A DNA stretch of 64,000 nt from Heliorestis convoluta (GCF_009649955.1 NZ_CP045875.1:2399501-2463500); one strand, 5' to 3'; numbered from the stretch's first letter, positions 28,901 to 37,383 are shown. Numbers and translations: made by a program. The notes: generated from the sequence alone by a model not told the origin.

Positions 28901-30461
28901 TTGTTAGAGAAGTTCCTACTTCTTGGGAGCGTTCTTGCCACAGTGGTAGTTGTTTTTCTACTTGTTCTTTTTGACAATCGCTGAGTATGTCTTGGGCGAT
29001 GTCGTCCATTTGTTGTTGATAGTGGCCTATGTCTCTTTGTTTTTTTACGATTTCAAACTGAACGTTTCTGCTTTGTTGCTCTTTTTCTTGGAGAGCTTTT
29101 TTCTTTTCTTGACAAATTGCTTCTAGTTCTTTTTGTCGCTCTTGAGCTTCTTGATAATATTGTTGGTAAGTGATTTCTTTTCGGTCATAGCAAAAACGCA
29201 TTTGTTGCAGTAATTTTTGCTTGGATTCTTGCCATGTTGCTATATCTGGTGACTGATCAAGTTCTTCTAGTTCTTTTTGGTATAGAACTTGCTTTTCTTT
29301 TTTTTCCTTGTATTGTTTCTGAAGTCTTGCCATTTTGAGCTCTGCAATTTTTTGTTGAAGTTGCTTGATTTGTTCTTCTTTTTCTTCTAATTCTATGGCC
29401 AACTTGTCGAGGGTTTTTTCTTGCTCTTTTTGTTCTTGTTGCAGATAGGCGATGTCGAGGGATATTTTTTGCTGCTGTAATAACTCTTTTTGGCGAAGGA
29501 TATTGATTCTTTCTTGTTCTAAGGTGGCAAGTTTCGCCTGGCCTTCTTCGATTTCCTTTTCAATTCTTTCTACAAGGCCTTTGGCGCGAGATTGTAAGTT
29601 ATTATAGGTTTTTTCTTTTTGATCATAATCTTTGTATTGTTCTACGAGGCGAAAGACTTGCTCTAGCAAATCTTTGTTTTCTTCAAGTTGTGTTGCTAGT
29701 TCTAAATATTCTTTAAATTGTTGGCGATGGTTATCAAAGAGACGGGCAAAGTCTTTGGTACCTTCACCGGCAAGGCCTTTTTCTACAACAGGAATGAGCA
29801 GACGGTCAACCAGTTGTACGGTACTGCTACATTGTTCAAAAAACTTTTCGACGCCACCTTCAGCGCTGTTGATCTTAACGATGGCTTCCCATTCTGAGGA
29901 GACAAGTTGAAAATTTTCTTCTATGTAAGCTTGATATTCTTTGCGCGTGCTAAAGGTTTTGGCAAAGCGGGGGTGGTTAGAGACCATGGCCTGGTAATAT
30001 TCCTTCATTTCTTCTCGGCCTGCAGGGCGTTTGCTTTTGCCGTCAGGGCGGACAAAAGGAAGATTTTCTATGCAATTCTTATCACCACTGCCGTATTCGT
30101 AAGCATAAAGCAAGTATTCTATGCCTTCTCTGCCCATGTATAAGGTGATACAGGTGAGGCCATAGCGGCGCGGTCTTTCGGTGAGAATCCACTCAACGGC
30201 AATGTGGGCTGGGGAACCTGTTACATCAAAGGTATCGCGCACTTTACGATCGGCTAGAGGTGCATTGGGAAGCAGGGCTTGGATAATCGTTTGAACGAGA
30301 ACGGATTTGCCGCCGCCGTTTTCGAGTAAGATGGCACCGTTGTAGCCCTCAAAGCGGAAAAGGGTGTCGTTGTATCGCTTGTTGCCTTGTTCATACTGAA
30401 GATTGGTCAGTCGTATCTTGGAGATGGCTGGCAGGGGAATTCTCTCCTTTCGCCTGATCAT
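25983..30461 (-). CDS. jetC: Wadjet anti-plasmid system SMC-like ATPase JetC
   Basis: A very large MukB/SMC-like ATPase of about 1490 residues, the motor of a Wadjet complex, which extrudes loops of circular plasmid DNA so that they can be cleaved. The head motifs are split across the chain: Walker A ENGGGKSV (about residues 47-54), the signature WSGGEKWSKN and Walker B VVILDNPFGKAS near the C-terminus. Almost all the rest is Glu/Lys/Gln-rich coiled coil with a central globular hinge-like section. The start is uncertain: ATG 30461 has no good ribosome-binding site, while aaaggagag points to CTG 30434. It overlaps jetB and ends the operon. Confidence 0.93.
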   Translation of the reverse strand: MIRRKERIPLPAISKIRLTNLQYEQGNKRYNDTLFRFEGYNGAILLENGGGKSVLVQTIIQALLPNAPLADRKVRDTFDVTGSPAHIAVEWILTERPRRYGLTCITLYMGREGIEYLLYAYEYGSGDKNCIENLPFVRPDGKSKRPAGREEMKEYYQAMVSNHPRFAKTFSTRKEYQAYIEENFQLVSSEWEAIVKINSAEGGVEKFFEQCSSTVQLVDRLLIPVVEKGLAGEGTKDFARLFDNHRQQFKEYLELATQLEENKDLLEQVFRLVEQYKDYDQKEKTYNNLQSRAKGLVERIEKEIEEGQAKLATLEQERINILRQKELLQQQKISLDIAYLQQEQKEQEKTLDKLAIELEEKEEQIKQLQQKIAELKMARLQKQYKEKKEKQVLYQKELEELDQSPDIATWQESKQKLLQQMRFCYDRKEITYQQYYQEAQERQKELEAICQEKKKALQEKEQQSRNVQFEIVKKQRDIGHYQQQMDDIAQDILSDCQKEQVEKQLPLWQERSQEVGTSLTRLLEQLSQWKAQEITLQEDIEKARQEQVQKAEKQKELETELNQIDNFGFHLIERLHQLSPQDSTIHSIYHRESSLRHRLEEKRKYLEEVKEKSLEQERTFLRYYELYKDNHTFTADPALEQEALLWRRNIPSLQMGTDYVEMVLQEHKESTIKKLYQNFPFWPLALICTTADREKLYRLVAKKGSHWTHPIYILSDQEAQKTITAPFHEEEARKVVIPTAWPTMTDSRQFYQWLQSSSQEANRLAHQRKEKEEKARQWQALQEDFHRFWNQYSFEKVYQPLKEALSTTQKERLLLEQDLEAKKKQLKALEKFYNEGMRKKSDLELEQQDLYRRYQQGLKWKEQQSKKQQALLEVERLEKDSLDLKVEEEKIRSQKNLQEKYLEEQKEQVRDYQSSLSSLQNEEEYELTRSIKAQQTDQALESIKTQYKEIEKKLQGLQSSRLHLEERVTSLKNEIIELNKQIEELSLEYNAFNIATISFPPQGEKEIKKLAKLLQEDNKSKEQLLDEQRFQKTQCDRLEATIEEKIKNYQKLFPRQSLYTFNNVSLQVVEKNLKEEEQRSSQKEQWLTQEVAKASQHLKELERLAQKLAIAQERYHFRLESIAPIALSAQEEQDYPYRRGAFLEALLEELEKEKKSLEEEHRKVEKQRQHFEGYCRRQLNDEKTKQQSLKGVEQRNNYKEIKEWSDRLQERIEAANHIAEDNMRTLDAQVQQFISHLHTHLLRICEELRSIPKMTAVRVEDRRREIFDFSIPSWEETEGKMRLRQHIEWMLQELEKEKFQTDKDQEDKAKVQSHIESWLHPKQLLQIVASNQEIKVRCRKVTNDNKVSATLTDWPTSEKWSGGEKWSKNMTLFLGILNYLAEKRQHISKGQGNYRVVILDNPFGKASSSHVLSPVFYIARQLGFQIVALTAHAEGKFLRDYFPVLYSCRLRPTKDPSISIVETQKDIFYAFFQDQAPHSIDRLEETEQLTLL

Positions 30462-31179
30462 ACTGGTACATAAAGGCCAGGAGATCGCGATTGTGTTCCC
30501 GGTCCATAAAGTAGCGCTGGACGATAATTTTGGCTTTTTCCGTGATAAAGAATTCGTTTCGCCCCTGGCTTTGGGCAAGTCCTTGGTCTTCTAGAAAGCG
30601 AATTACTTTTTTTAGAAAGCCTAGGCGACTTTGTTGACGACTATCTTGACGCTTGGCCTTTTCTTTTAAGTCGTCTAAGTTGTCCCAGTAATCAATCACA
30701 GCAAGCCAGTTCCATTCGGTGTCGCCTTCAAGGTTTTCCAGCTTTTCTCGACCTTGCTCTTTCAAGGTGTCAAGGCGTTCGCGGATTTTTATCATCCAGT
30801 CACTAAGGCTGAGAAAGTCTCGCGTTGCTTCGGGGCTTTCGTAGCTATCATAGAATTCTCCGAAGAAGACGATGATGGCAAAATACATCATGTAAAGGTC
30901 TACGTTAGTTGCTCCCGTGCCCAAGTAATCTCGCTTGATCCAGGCGTTTTTCAACGCAAAAGGGGATTGGCCAGAGCGGGGAATAAGGTAGAGGTGATCA
31001 GATGTTTTGATGATTACGCTATCGAGCTCTTTGGCAAAGTCTTCGGCGAGGCTGCGCACTTCACTGCTCGTACGGTAGTCGTGAAAAGAGGGATGTTGGT
31101 CGTTGAGTTGGCCTTGTCGCAATAGTTGCACCAGGAGACGAAAGGTTTGTTCGGTCTGTTCGTGACTGTAGAGGATCAT
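30391..31179 (-). CDS. jetB: Wadjet system MukE-like subunit JetB
   Basis: A 262-residue protein at the position expected for JetB, the MukE-like winged-helix subunit that bridges the kleisin JetA and the ATPase JetC. It has no catalytic motif. Features are predicted helices and a C-terminal segment, SRLGFLKKVIRFLEDQGLAQ, typical of a winged helix. Its ATG overlaps the jetA stop (ATGA at 31176-31179), and its own end overlaps jetC, so the four subunits should be translated in fixed proportion. The identification rests mainly on gene order and size, with JetC and JetD recognisable by motif. Confidence 0.85.
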   Translation of the reverse strand: MILYSHEQTEQTFRLLVQLLRQGQLNDQHPSFHDYRTSSEVRSLAEDFAKELDSVIIKTSDHLYLIPRSGQSPFALKNAWIKRDYLGTGATNVDLYMMYFAIIVFFGEFYDSYESPEATRDFLSLSDWMIKIRERLDTLKEQGREKLENLEGDTEWNWLAVIDYWDNLDDLKEKAKRQDSRQQSRLGFLKKVIRFLEDQGLAQSQGRNEFFITEKAKIIVQRYFMDREHNRDLLAFMYQYDQAKGENSPASHLQDTTDQSSV

Positions 31180-32726
31180 CGTTCTTTCATCCTTATCTGT
31201 AACTTCATCTCTTGAATTTGATAGCGATCATGAGGTTGTAATAAAGGCCTTTCTTCTTCCACTAAAATTGCCTCAGCCTGGGGAAAAGCAGCCATGATTT
31301 CATCAACGAGGTGGCTTTGCTTTTCTTCCTCTTCTCCTCGAAGCATCGGAGAACGCTGGTGTACAAAGAGCCAATAGTCGTAAAAGGAGCGATTGCTTAA
31401 CAAGTCTTTTGCCGATACCTGACCTATTTCTTCTACTGCATTTTCTTCTTGGGACAATTTTTGCAGATGGTTGACAAATTGAGAAAGGTAGATTTCTGTA
31501 CTTACGCCCATAAAATAAGCAAGCTTTTCGCTGATAATCCGAAAATTATGTAGTTGTTGCTGTAAAAAGGTCTGATCTTCTTGCTGTTCTTCTGCTTCCA
31601 TAAACTGATGGATTCTCCATTCGCCGCTTTCTTCGTGGCCTGTGCGCTGGGGTGCAAAAAGCTCAAAAGGCGACCACCTGCGTTGCGGTTCTAGGCCTAG
31701 AAAGGGTTGTGCAATGCCTTCAAGGCTTTGTAAAGGCAGTGGTGTGGCGACGACGAAAGAAGTAATGTCTTGATTAAAGTTAAAAGCGATCAAGCCTGCG
31801 TGATAGAGAGATTCTTTGGCGGCTTGTAAAGCTTTGCGTTGTAAGGTAATGCTATCATGGAGCAGTGTGCGGTGCTGGTAGTGTACTTCTTCTAGTTCTT
31901 TGGCAATTTCGATCAGCAGACGGTAGGCTTGCTGATCTTTTTCGTTGGCCTTGTTCAGCTCGTAGGCTTGATTTTTCTTTTTCTCCACAATAAAGCTATG
32001 AAGTTCACGAAATTCTTCATCTTCTCGTTGTAAGCGGCTATGGATATCGTCGATGGTGGCGCTGTATCGCTTTTGTGTTTCATAAGAGATGATGTTGCGT
32101 TGTACTTCTAAGTTCAGTTGTTCCATTTTGCGGTGAAGCTTTTCTACGGCGACGCGCATTTCATCAATTTCTCGTAAAGCGCTGTTGAGCTCTCCTTTTT
32201 CCAATTGTTTGCGGAGCACCAATTGATTAATGGAAAGCTGAAATTCGCTAAAGTATTCTTTGGTGGCAAAGATGAGGTCAAGCCCTTGCTCGCTGAGGCG
32301 ATAGTATTGAATGTTTTGAGCAACGTTAGAGTCATGGACTTCTAAAAGGGCATATTCAAAAGTTTCAATTTGCTTTGTTTCCCAGTTGTAAAAGCTTTTT
32401 TCTTTCTTTTTACCGGTACCGCGAAAAGTATCAATGATTTCTTCTGCTATTTTATCAAAGCCTTTGCTATCTGTTATGATGGGTCCTCGGTTGTTTAGGT
32501 TTTGAAGGTACTGTGCTAGATCGTGAAACGATGTCTGTTTTCGCCGTGTCAGCATGCTTTCGAAGAAGAAGAGCAATGAGATTAAGCCTAGGCTAAACCA
32601 GTCAATGCTATTGCCGCTCTCGTCTTTGGTTACTTTCCTACCTAGTTCATAGAGGGGATCGAAAATCGCCAGGCGACCCATTCGCTCCCGATAGCCACTT
32701 GTTACGTCTTGTAGTCTTGGATCCAT
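31176..32726 (-). CDS. jetA: Wadjet system MukF-like kleisin JetA
   Basis: A protein of about 516 residues, all-alpha in appearance, with a central coiled coil (EIDEMRVAVEKLHRKMEQL). It occupies the position and size expected of JetA, the MukF-like kleisin of Wadjet complexes. Early residues (YRERMGRLAIFDPLYELG) are followed by a probable winged-helix N-terminal domain. Of two starts, ATG 32726 lies 9 bases after ggag and is preferred to ATG 32741, which touches aaagga. It overlaps jetD by about 25 bp and jetB by 4 bp, so the operon is tightly packed. Confidence 0.87.
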   Translation of the reverse strand: MDPRLQDVTSGYRERMGRLAIFDPLYELGRKVTKDESGNSIDWFSLGLISLLFFFESMLTRRKQTSFHDLAQYLQNLNNRGPIITDSKGFDKIAEEIIDTFRGTGKKKEKSFYNWETKQIETFEYALLEVHDSNVAQNIQYYRLSEQGLDLIFATKEYFSEFQLSINQLVLRKQLEKGELNSALREIDEMRVAVEKLHRKMEQLNLEVQRNIISYETQKRYSATIDDIHSRLQREDEEFRELHSFIVEKKKNQAYELNKANEKDQQAYRLLIEIAKELEEVHYQHRTLLHDSITLQRKALQAAKESLYHAGLIAFNFNQDITSFVVATPLPLQSLEGIAQPFLGLEPQRRWSPFELFAPQRTGHEESGEWRIHQFMEAEEQQEDQTFLQQQLHNFRIISEKLAYFMGVSTEIYLSQFVNHLQKLSQEENAVEEIGQVSAKDLLSNRSFYDYWLFVHQRSPMLRGEEEEKQSHLVDEIMAAFPQAEAILVEEERPLLQPHDRYQIQEMKLQIRMKER

Positions 32727-33796
32727 GACTCTTCTCTCCATATCCTTTCTGTTTCTTCTGTAGATAGGGCTTCTTGGGGCAGATAAGTACCTGATTGCAG
32801 AATGTTTTTTATTTTTTCGGCCATATCTGCTGGAAATAGAGTTTCTAGGTTGGCAAGGGCTTCTTCCTTTAGCCGTTGATACTCTTTGCCTTTTCTGGCT
32901 CTTTTTGTTAGGAGTGATTTATAAAAAGGAAGACATGGTTGGAGCTTGTATCGCTGGTGCAAGCTGTAGAAAATAGAAAGGCCTTCTCGATCGATATCAC
33001 CATAGTAATAGAAGGAGTGGCTTGTTTCTTTAGAAAAACAAGCTTGCACTTTGAAGTTGCGTAAGGTGGCTATAATGGCTTTGCCTTGACCGTAAATCAA
33101 GGTGGTAAAAAAAGATTGTGCTTGTATATATGGTAATAAAATGTGAAAGGCTGTTTTGTTTTCTACGATAAGATGGCAATGTTCTTTTTTCTCTTCTTGA
33201 TACAATTCTTTATGTAGGGCGAACATAACAGGGTCGGGATTTTGCTGGAGAGAAAGGTCTTCGGCTGTTATACCAAGGCGTTGGAGCAGCTCGAGACCTT
33301 TTTTTTCTTCTAAATATTTTTCGTCTCCAAAAATCTCGTAAGACCGCTCTGGAAGAGAAGCCTCTATAAGCAGAGAGTCTTGCTTTAGAAGGTATTTATT
33401 AAGCGTCACAATCTGGTGCCGATCTTTTTCAAAAGCTTGGGCTCCTAAACGGTAGTAAGCCGACAGATCTATGGCGGGATGGAGCTGTAATTTGAAACGA
33501 TTTAAAGCATCGAAGAAGGATTCCTGTAGAGCGGTCTTGTTAATTCGCAGCTGATGGGGCAAGGGTGGCTTTTTGTTGTTGAAGCCTTTGCTTTTGACAG
33601 GCTCTAAGAGTTTTTCTGCCAATAAATCGGTAATAACAGTGGCAATTTCTTGATAGTTTGTCTCGCCCGGTGCATTTTGTAATAGTTCGTAAATATCAAT
33701 CCTTTTGCGGTGATGCTTTTCTATTTGCTCTAGCAGCAATGCTCGTAAAGATGTGGACATGGACAAGCTGATCGCCTCTTTCAAGGTGGGGAGCAT
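32702..33796 (-). CDS. jetD: Wadjet system TOPRIM nuclease JetD
   Basis: A protein of up to 364 residues matching JetD (DUF3322/DUF2220), the topoisomerase-VI-like nuclease subunit that cuts plasmid DNA trapped by JetABC. The TOPRIM signature is visible: a Glu in HLIVENKTAFH (about residue 216) and the DxD pair in YYYGDIDREGLSIF (about residue 266). An N-terminal winged-helix-like region precedes it. ATG 33796 lacks a ribosome-binding site; TTG 33766 (8 bases after agagg) or ATG 33760 are likelier starts. Here jetD is the first gene and jetC the last, so the order is D-A-B-C. Confidence 0.9.
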   Translation of the reverse strand: MLPTLKEAISLSMSTSLRALLLEQIEKHHRKRIDIYELLQNAPGETNYQEIATVITDLLAEKLLEPVKSKGFNNKKPPLPHQLRINKTALQESFFDALNRFKLQLHPAIDLSAYYRLGAQAFEKDRHQIVTLNKYLLKQDSLLIEASLPERSYEIFGDEKYLEEKKGLELLQRLGITAEDLSLQQNPDPVMFALHKELYQEEKKEHCHLIVENKTAFHILLPYIQAQSFFTTLIYGQGKAIIATLRNFKVQACFSKETSHSFYYYGDIDREGLSIFYSLHQRYKLQPCLPFYKSLLTKRARKGKEYQRLKEEALANLETLFPADMAEKIKNILQSGTYLPQEALSTEETERIWREESWIQDYKT

Positions 33797-33898
33797 TTTT
33801 GGGTTTTATTTTAAGATAATATATTCTTTTTCTTCTCCTTTTCCTCCCCATATTCCTACATGGAACTGACTTGTGATGATAGGAAAAGTTGCCTCTTC

Positions 33899-34339
33899 CT
33901 ATTCTTCATTGTAAATGACAATGCGATCAATTTGCTCTGATAGCGTGGGCATTTGGAAAGAATGATGCAAGGAGCGAATAGCAGCTTCCGGTACTTTCCG
34001 TTGACGTTGGGCATTTCTTTGTAAGGCTGTGGGCAAAGTCGTTCTAACGAGATGGAGTGTCACCTTGGCTTGATGATTTTTGGCGATTTTCAGAAAAGGT
34101 CTTCGATTTCTTCGTGTTAGATTCGTAGCGTCGAAGATGACGTCTTCGTTGCGAGCTAACATATATTGAACGACATCTTTGGCTATATGGAAGACCAATT
34201 GATCTTTATCGAGAATCGAGGCATTTCCCCAGAGGAACTCTCGAATTTTATCGGTAGAGACGAGATAGCCTGAGAGTTTATTGACGAGCGTTGATTTACC
34301 GCTTCCGGGAATACCACAAAGCATATGAAATTCCGCCAT
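33899..34339 (-). CDS. P-loop kinase of the polynucleotide-kinase-like AAA_33 family
   Basis: A 146-residue ATP-binding protein with Walker A GIPGSGKST (about residues 9-17) and the family signature FDATNLTRRNRR (about residues 69-80), as in T4 polynucleotide kinase-like and zeta-toxin-like kinases. The physiological substrate is unknown. ATG 34339 has a strong ribosome-binding site (aaggagg, 7 bases upstream); the frame extends to 34369 but that start is worse. It precedes the Wadjet operon on the same strand by about 100 bp. It is not a recognised Wadjet component, so a functional link is only possible. Confidence 0.82.
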   Translation of the reverse strand: MAEFHMLCGIPGSGKSTLVNKLSGYLVSTDKIREFLWGNASILDKDQLVFHIAKDVVQYMLARNEDVIFDATNLTRRNRRPFLKIAKNHQAKVTLHLVRTTLPTALQRNAQRQRKVPEAAIRSLHHSFQMPTLSEQIDRIVIYNEE

Positions 34340-34432
34340 TACAAGGCCTCCTTCTGTGACCAGGCTCATTTTTTTTCTTAGTATAGACTGCTACTATGAG
34401 GAATAGCCAGAAGAGCGGGAGGTGAAGGCTTG

Positions 34433-36850
34433 ATGGAACGGGATAAAGTAGTTGCTTTGTCGAAAGTTGACTTTTTCTTTGATTTACCAAGAGAAAAGAT
34501 TGTGGCACTCGCCGATGATTTTCATTGGAAAAGTTATAGCCAGGGTGCCATTGTAATTCAGCAAGGGGAAGTAAGGCATCCTTTTTTTGTGATTGTGGAA
34601 GGTGCTGTTGAAGCAGTTGTTACCAAAGGTGAACTCGATCCCGTTCGGATCAATACTTTCATTGCTGGCGATTCTTTTGGCAAGATTTCTTTGTGCCTTA
34701 ACGAACCAGCCCCGACTACGATTCGAGCTTTGACAGACTGTCGAGTCTTATACCTAGATGAAGATCTTTTTCTTCAACTGCTGGCAGGGTGGCCCATTCT
34801 ATATAAAAAGTTAGCAGAACGTTTATCGCGCCATGCTAACAATGTGAACCTGGGGATTTGGGACGCTAGACAAAAAGAGTTTTTACGATCGACCCTTTAT
34901 CTCAATGAAATCGAGAAAAGGTTCTATAAAGTATGGGGCGGCCCTAAAACGACGCGACTCATGGATGAAGCAATTGCTACATTGGCCAATCATGATGATC
35001 ACTTGCTTTTGTACGGGGAACGTGGTACAGGTCGGCAAATGATGGCCTGGATGATTCATAAAAAGCGCTTTGGTGCACGAGCCCCTTTTGTAATTGTAGA
35101 GGGAAGTCAGTTAGAGCGTTACTTGACGGAAATGGATCGAGAGTTGTATCAGCTAGACTGTACGCTACCCGAGTCTGAAATGTCTGATGGCGGCCTCTTT
35201 AAAATGGTAGAAGGCGGCACTCTGTTCGTACAAGACTTACATGAAGTAACAGCCTATCACCAACGAAAGCTTGCAAAAATTTTGCGATCGGAAAAGACGA
35301 ACTTTGTGATCACAGGAAGCTTGCGACTGGCACAAGAAGAGATTGGCGATTTGTCAACGATTTTAGAAGAAGAGCTAAGCCTTTTCTTTCAGCATACCTA
35401 TTTTCTGCCAGCTTTGCGGCAACGAAAAAGAGATCTACCTTTTCTGGTGCAAGGGATTTTAGAAGAGCTTGCTCAAAGACAGCAGCGAGTTGCTCCGACT
35501 GTAAGCAATGAAGCGATTAAGCTGCTTTTATCGCACAGTTATCACCAGGGCAATGTAACGGAGTTGGCGCAGGTGATAGAACGGGCTTTTTTGCTTGCTG
35601 ATGGGACGAGCATTGACGTTGAGCATGTCTTCTTTGGGCCGACAGCGAAAAAAAGTGGTGGCACTTTTAACCTTTTGTCTATCCCTTTTCTGCGTAAAAG
35701 CTTGAAGCAGGGAAAAGGATTGTTGTTGCTAAAAGAGACGATTGCTTTTTTGTTTTTTGGCCTTCTTTTCCTACTATTGATGCAACCGGACTGGGCTGTA
35801 AAGACAGGAGTTTTTCTTTTTGCTTGGGGCTTATGGTGGCCTTTGTTGGCCCTTTTATCGCCCATTTTGGGTAGAATCTGGTGTACTTTTTGCCCTGTCT
35901 CTACAGTCATGGAAAAGGTACAAAGAATCAAAAGTTATCATCGACCTGCACCGATATGGTTAAAAAAATATGATTACTTGCTTGTGACAGGATTTTTTCT
36001 TTTTATTTTTTGGGTGGAAGTAACTTTTGCTTTTCGGCATCATCCTCTCTTTACCGGATTGCTGTTGCTGTTCTTGCTGATGGTCGCCGTTGTGATTGCG
36101 ATTGTTTACACAAGGCATGCCTGGTGTCGCTATCTTTGTCCACTCGGTGGTTTTATAGGCGTTGCGTCAATGAGTTCTCTCATCGAGGTAAGAGCAGAAA
36201 CATCCCTATGCTTGAATCAATGTACGACCTTTGACTGTTATAAAGGGAAAGGCCAGATAGCTGGTTGCCCCATGTCGCAGCATCTTGCCTATTTAGATAA
36301 TAATATCGATTGCAAACTTTGTTTGAATTGTGTACGAAATTGTCCCAATGATGCAGTGGAAGTAAACTTGCGCATACCGGGAAGAGAATTATGGCAATTG
36401 GTACGGGTTAATCAAGGCTATGTTATTTTTGTCGCTGCTTTGGTTGCCATTTTAGTTCCAATATTTTTCTTTGATAGTGTGCTTCCTTCTATAGAGGCTT
36501 TTGATGACTGGTTTCGGTTTAGTTTGTTATACTGGGGTTCTGCTTTGTTAGCAGGCGCTTTCACCTATGGAATCATTAAACCTTTTCAAAGGAAAGGTGC
36601 GTCAAAAAAAGTTCAATTTTTCTTTGCCCTTGTGCCACTTCTTTTTGCAGGTCATGGTATTTATCATCTACAGTATTTTCCTATTCTAGAGACAGTGCTT
36701 TTGGCCATGGCTCGGCTAGATGGTGAAATGTTGCAAACGATGTATATACCTGTTGTACGGTTGAGCCAACTTATGGTCTTAATAGCGGGAGTGAATTTCA
36801 CAATTCTTTTCCTATTTTTGGTTCAGTGGCGAAGTTCTGCAAAACTTTGA
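34433..36850 (+). CDS. Fusion: CRP-like sensor, degenerate sigma-54-activator AAA+ domain, membrane polyferredoxin
   Basis: An 805-residue multidomain membrane protein. Residues about 12-135 form a cyclic-nucleotide-binding-like domain (IVEGAVEAVV, GDSFGKISLC). About 170-410 resemble the AAA+ domain of sigma-54 activators but are degenerate. Walker A reads GERGTGRQM (Lys replaced by Arg), the GAFTGA loop is absent, and Walker B reads GGTLFVQDLHEV. From about 440 on are several membrane helices with NapH/NosR-like cysteine motifs (WCTFCPVS, WCRYLCPLGG) and a 4Fe-4S site CKLCLNCVRNCPNDAVE, then more helices. It looks like a membrane redox protein with a built-in sensory front end. The ATG follows ggaggtg. 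Confidence 0.85.
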   Translation: MERDKVVALSKVDFFFDLPREKIVALADDFHWKSYSQGAIVIQQGEVRHPFFVIVEGAVEAVVTKGELDPVRINTFIAGDSFGKISLCLNEPAPTTIRALTDCRVLYLDEDLFLQLLAGWPILYKKLAERLSRHANNVNLGIWDARQKEFLRSTLYLNEIEKRFYKVWGGPKTTRLMDEAIATLANHDDHLLLYGERGTGRQMMAWMIHKKRFGARAPFVIVEGSQLERYLTEMDRELYQLDCTLPESEMSDGGLFKMVEGGTLFVQDLHEVTAYHQRKLAKILRSEKTNFVITGSLRLAQEEIGDLSTILEEELSLFFQHTYFLPALRQRKRDLPFLVQGILEELAQRQQRVAPTVSNEAIKLLLSHSYHQGNVTELAQVIERAFLLADGTSIDVEHVFFGPTAKKSGGTFNLLSIPFLRKSLKQGKGLLLLKETIAFLFFGLLFLLLMQPDWAVKTGVFLFAWGLWWPLLALLSPILGRIWCTFCPVSTVMEKVQRIKSYHRPAPIWLKKYDYLLVTGFFLFIFWVEVTFAFRHHPLFTGLLLLFLLMVAVVIAIVYTRHAWCRYLCPLGGFIGVASMSSLIEVRAETSLCLNQCTTFDCYKGKGQIAGCPMSQHLAYLDNNIDCKLCLNCVRNCPNDAVEVNLRIPGRELWQLVRVNQGYVIFVAALVAILVPIFFFDSVLPSIEAFDDWFRFSLLYWGSALLAGAFTYGIIKPFQRKGASKKVQFFFALVPLLFAGHGIYHLQYFPILETVLLAMARLDGEMLQTMYIPVVRLSQLMVLIAGVNFTILFLFLVQWRSSAKL

Positions 36851-36891
36851 AGAGTACACTTAAAGAAAAAAATTTTTATTTTTTTTAGAAT

Positions 36892-37035
36892 TTGACCTTA
36901 TAAAATGATTTCTTTTCGTGTATAATTAGTGCAGACCCTGATATGGCGAACGTCTACTCTTCTCAATGGCCGCTGGCTAGGGAGGTAGGAACAGGTATCC
37001 CTAGCAGGGCAAATATTGAGGAGGTCTTTTTTTAC
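36892..37035 (+). promoter_or_regulatory. Leader of the zinc-ribbon gene
   Basis: A TATAAT at about 36919 follows a TTGACC 23 bp upstream, which is too wide for a standard pair. The transcript leader would carry a perfect 8-bp hairpin, GCTAGGGA with TCCCTAGC (about 36977-37006), ending about 11 bases before the ribosome-binding site gaggagg. Confidence 0.45.
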
Positions 37036-37332
37036 ATGTTTCAAGACAAAGTTTTAGGCTGCAAGGATTGCGGACGGGAATTTGATTTTACTGCTTCTGA
37101 GCAAGAGTTCTATGCTGAGAAAGGTTTCACCAACGAGCCTGGTCGTTGCCCTGAGTGCCGCTCTGCTCGTAAAGCAAACCGCAATGGTGGCGGTTCCTAT
37201 GGCCGTCAAGAGCGTCAAATGTACCCTGTTACATGCTCTTCCTGTGGCGTAGAGACAACTGTTCCTTTCCAACCTCGTGGTGACAGACCTGTCTACTGCC
37301 GTGACTGCTTCCAACCTCGCAACAACTGGTAA
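37036..37332 (+). CDS. Small zinc-ribbon protein (CxxC-CxxC type)
   Basis: A 98-residue basic protein with two zinc-ribbon halves: CKDCGREFDFT with CPECRSARK, and CSSCGVETTVPF with CRDCFQPR. This is the layout of the widespread small CxxC-x-CxxC zinc-ribbon family of Firmicutes and Chloroflexi, whose role is not established; RNA or DNA binding is a guess. The open frame extends upstream to 36943, but the strong ribosome-binding site gaggagg sits before ATG 37036, which gives the usual family start MFQDKVLGCKDCG. It has its own terminator and is probably monocistronic and well expressed. Confidence 0.85.
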   Translation: MFQDKVLGCKDCGREFDFTASEQEFYAEKGFTNEPGRCPECRSARKANRNGGGSYGRQERQMYPVTCSSCGVETTVPFQPRGDRPVYCRDCFQPRNNW

Positions 37333-37351
37333 TCATTGATTGCTTTTAAGA

Positions 37352-37383
37352 AAAGCTCGCCTTAACTAGGCGGGCTTTTTTTT
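37352..37383 (+). terminator. Terminator after the zinc-ribbon gene
   Basis: The stem AAGCTCGCCT/AGGCGGGCTT (one G-T pair) is followed by a run of eight T. Confidence 0.85.
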
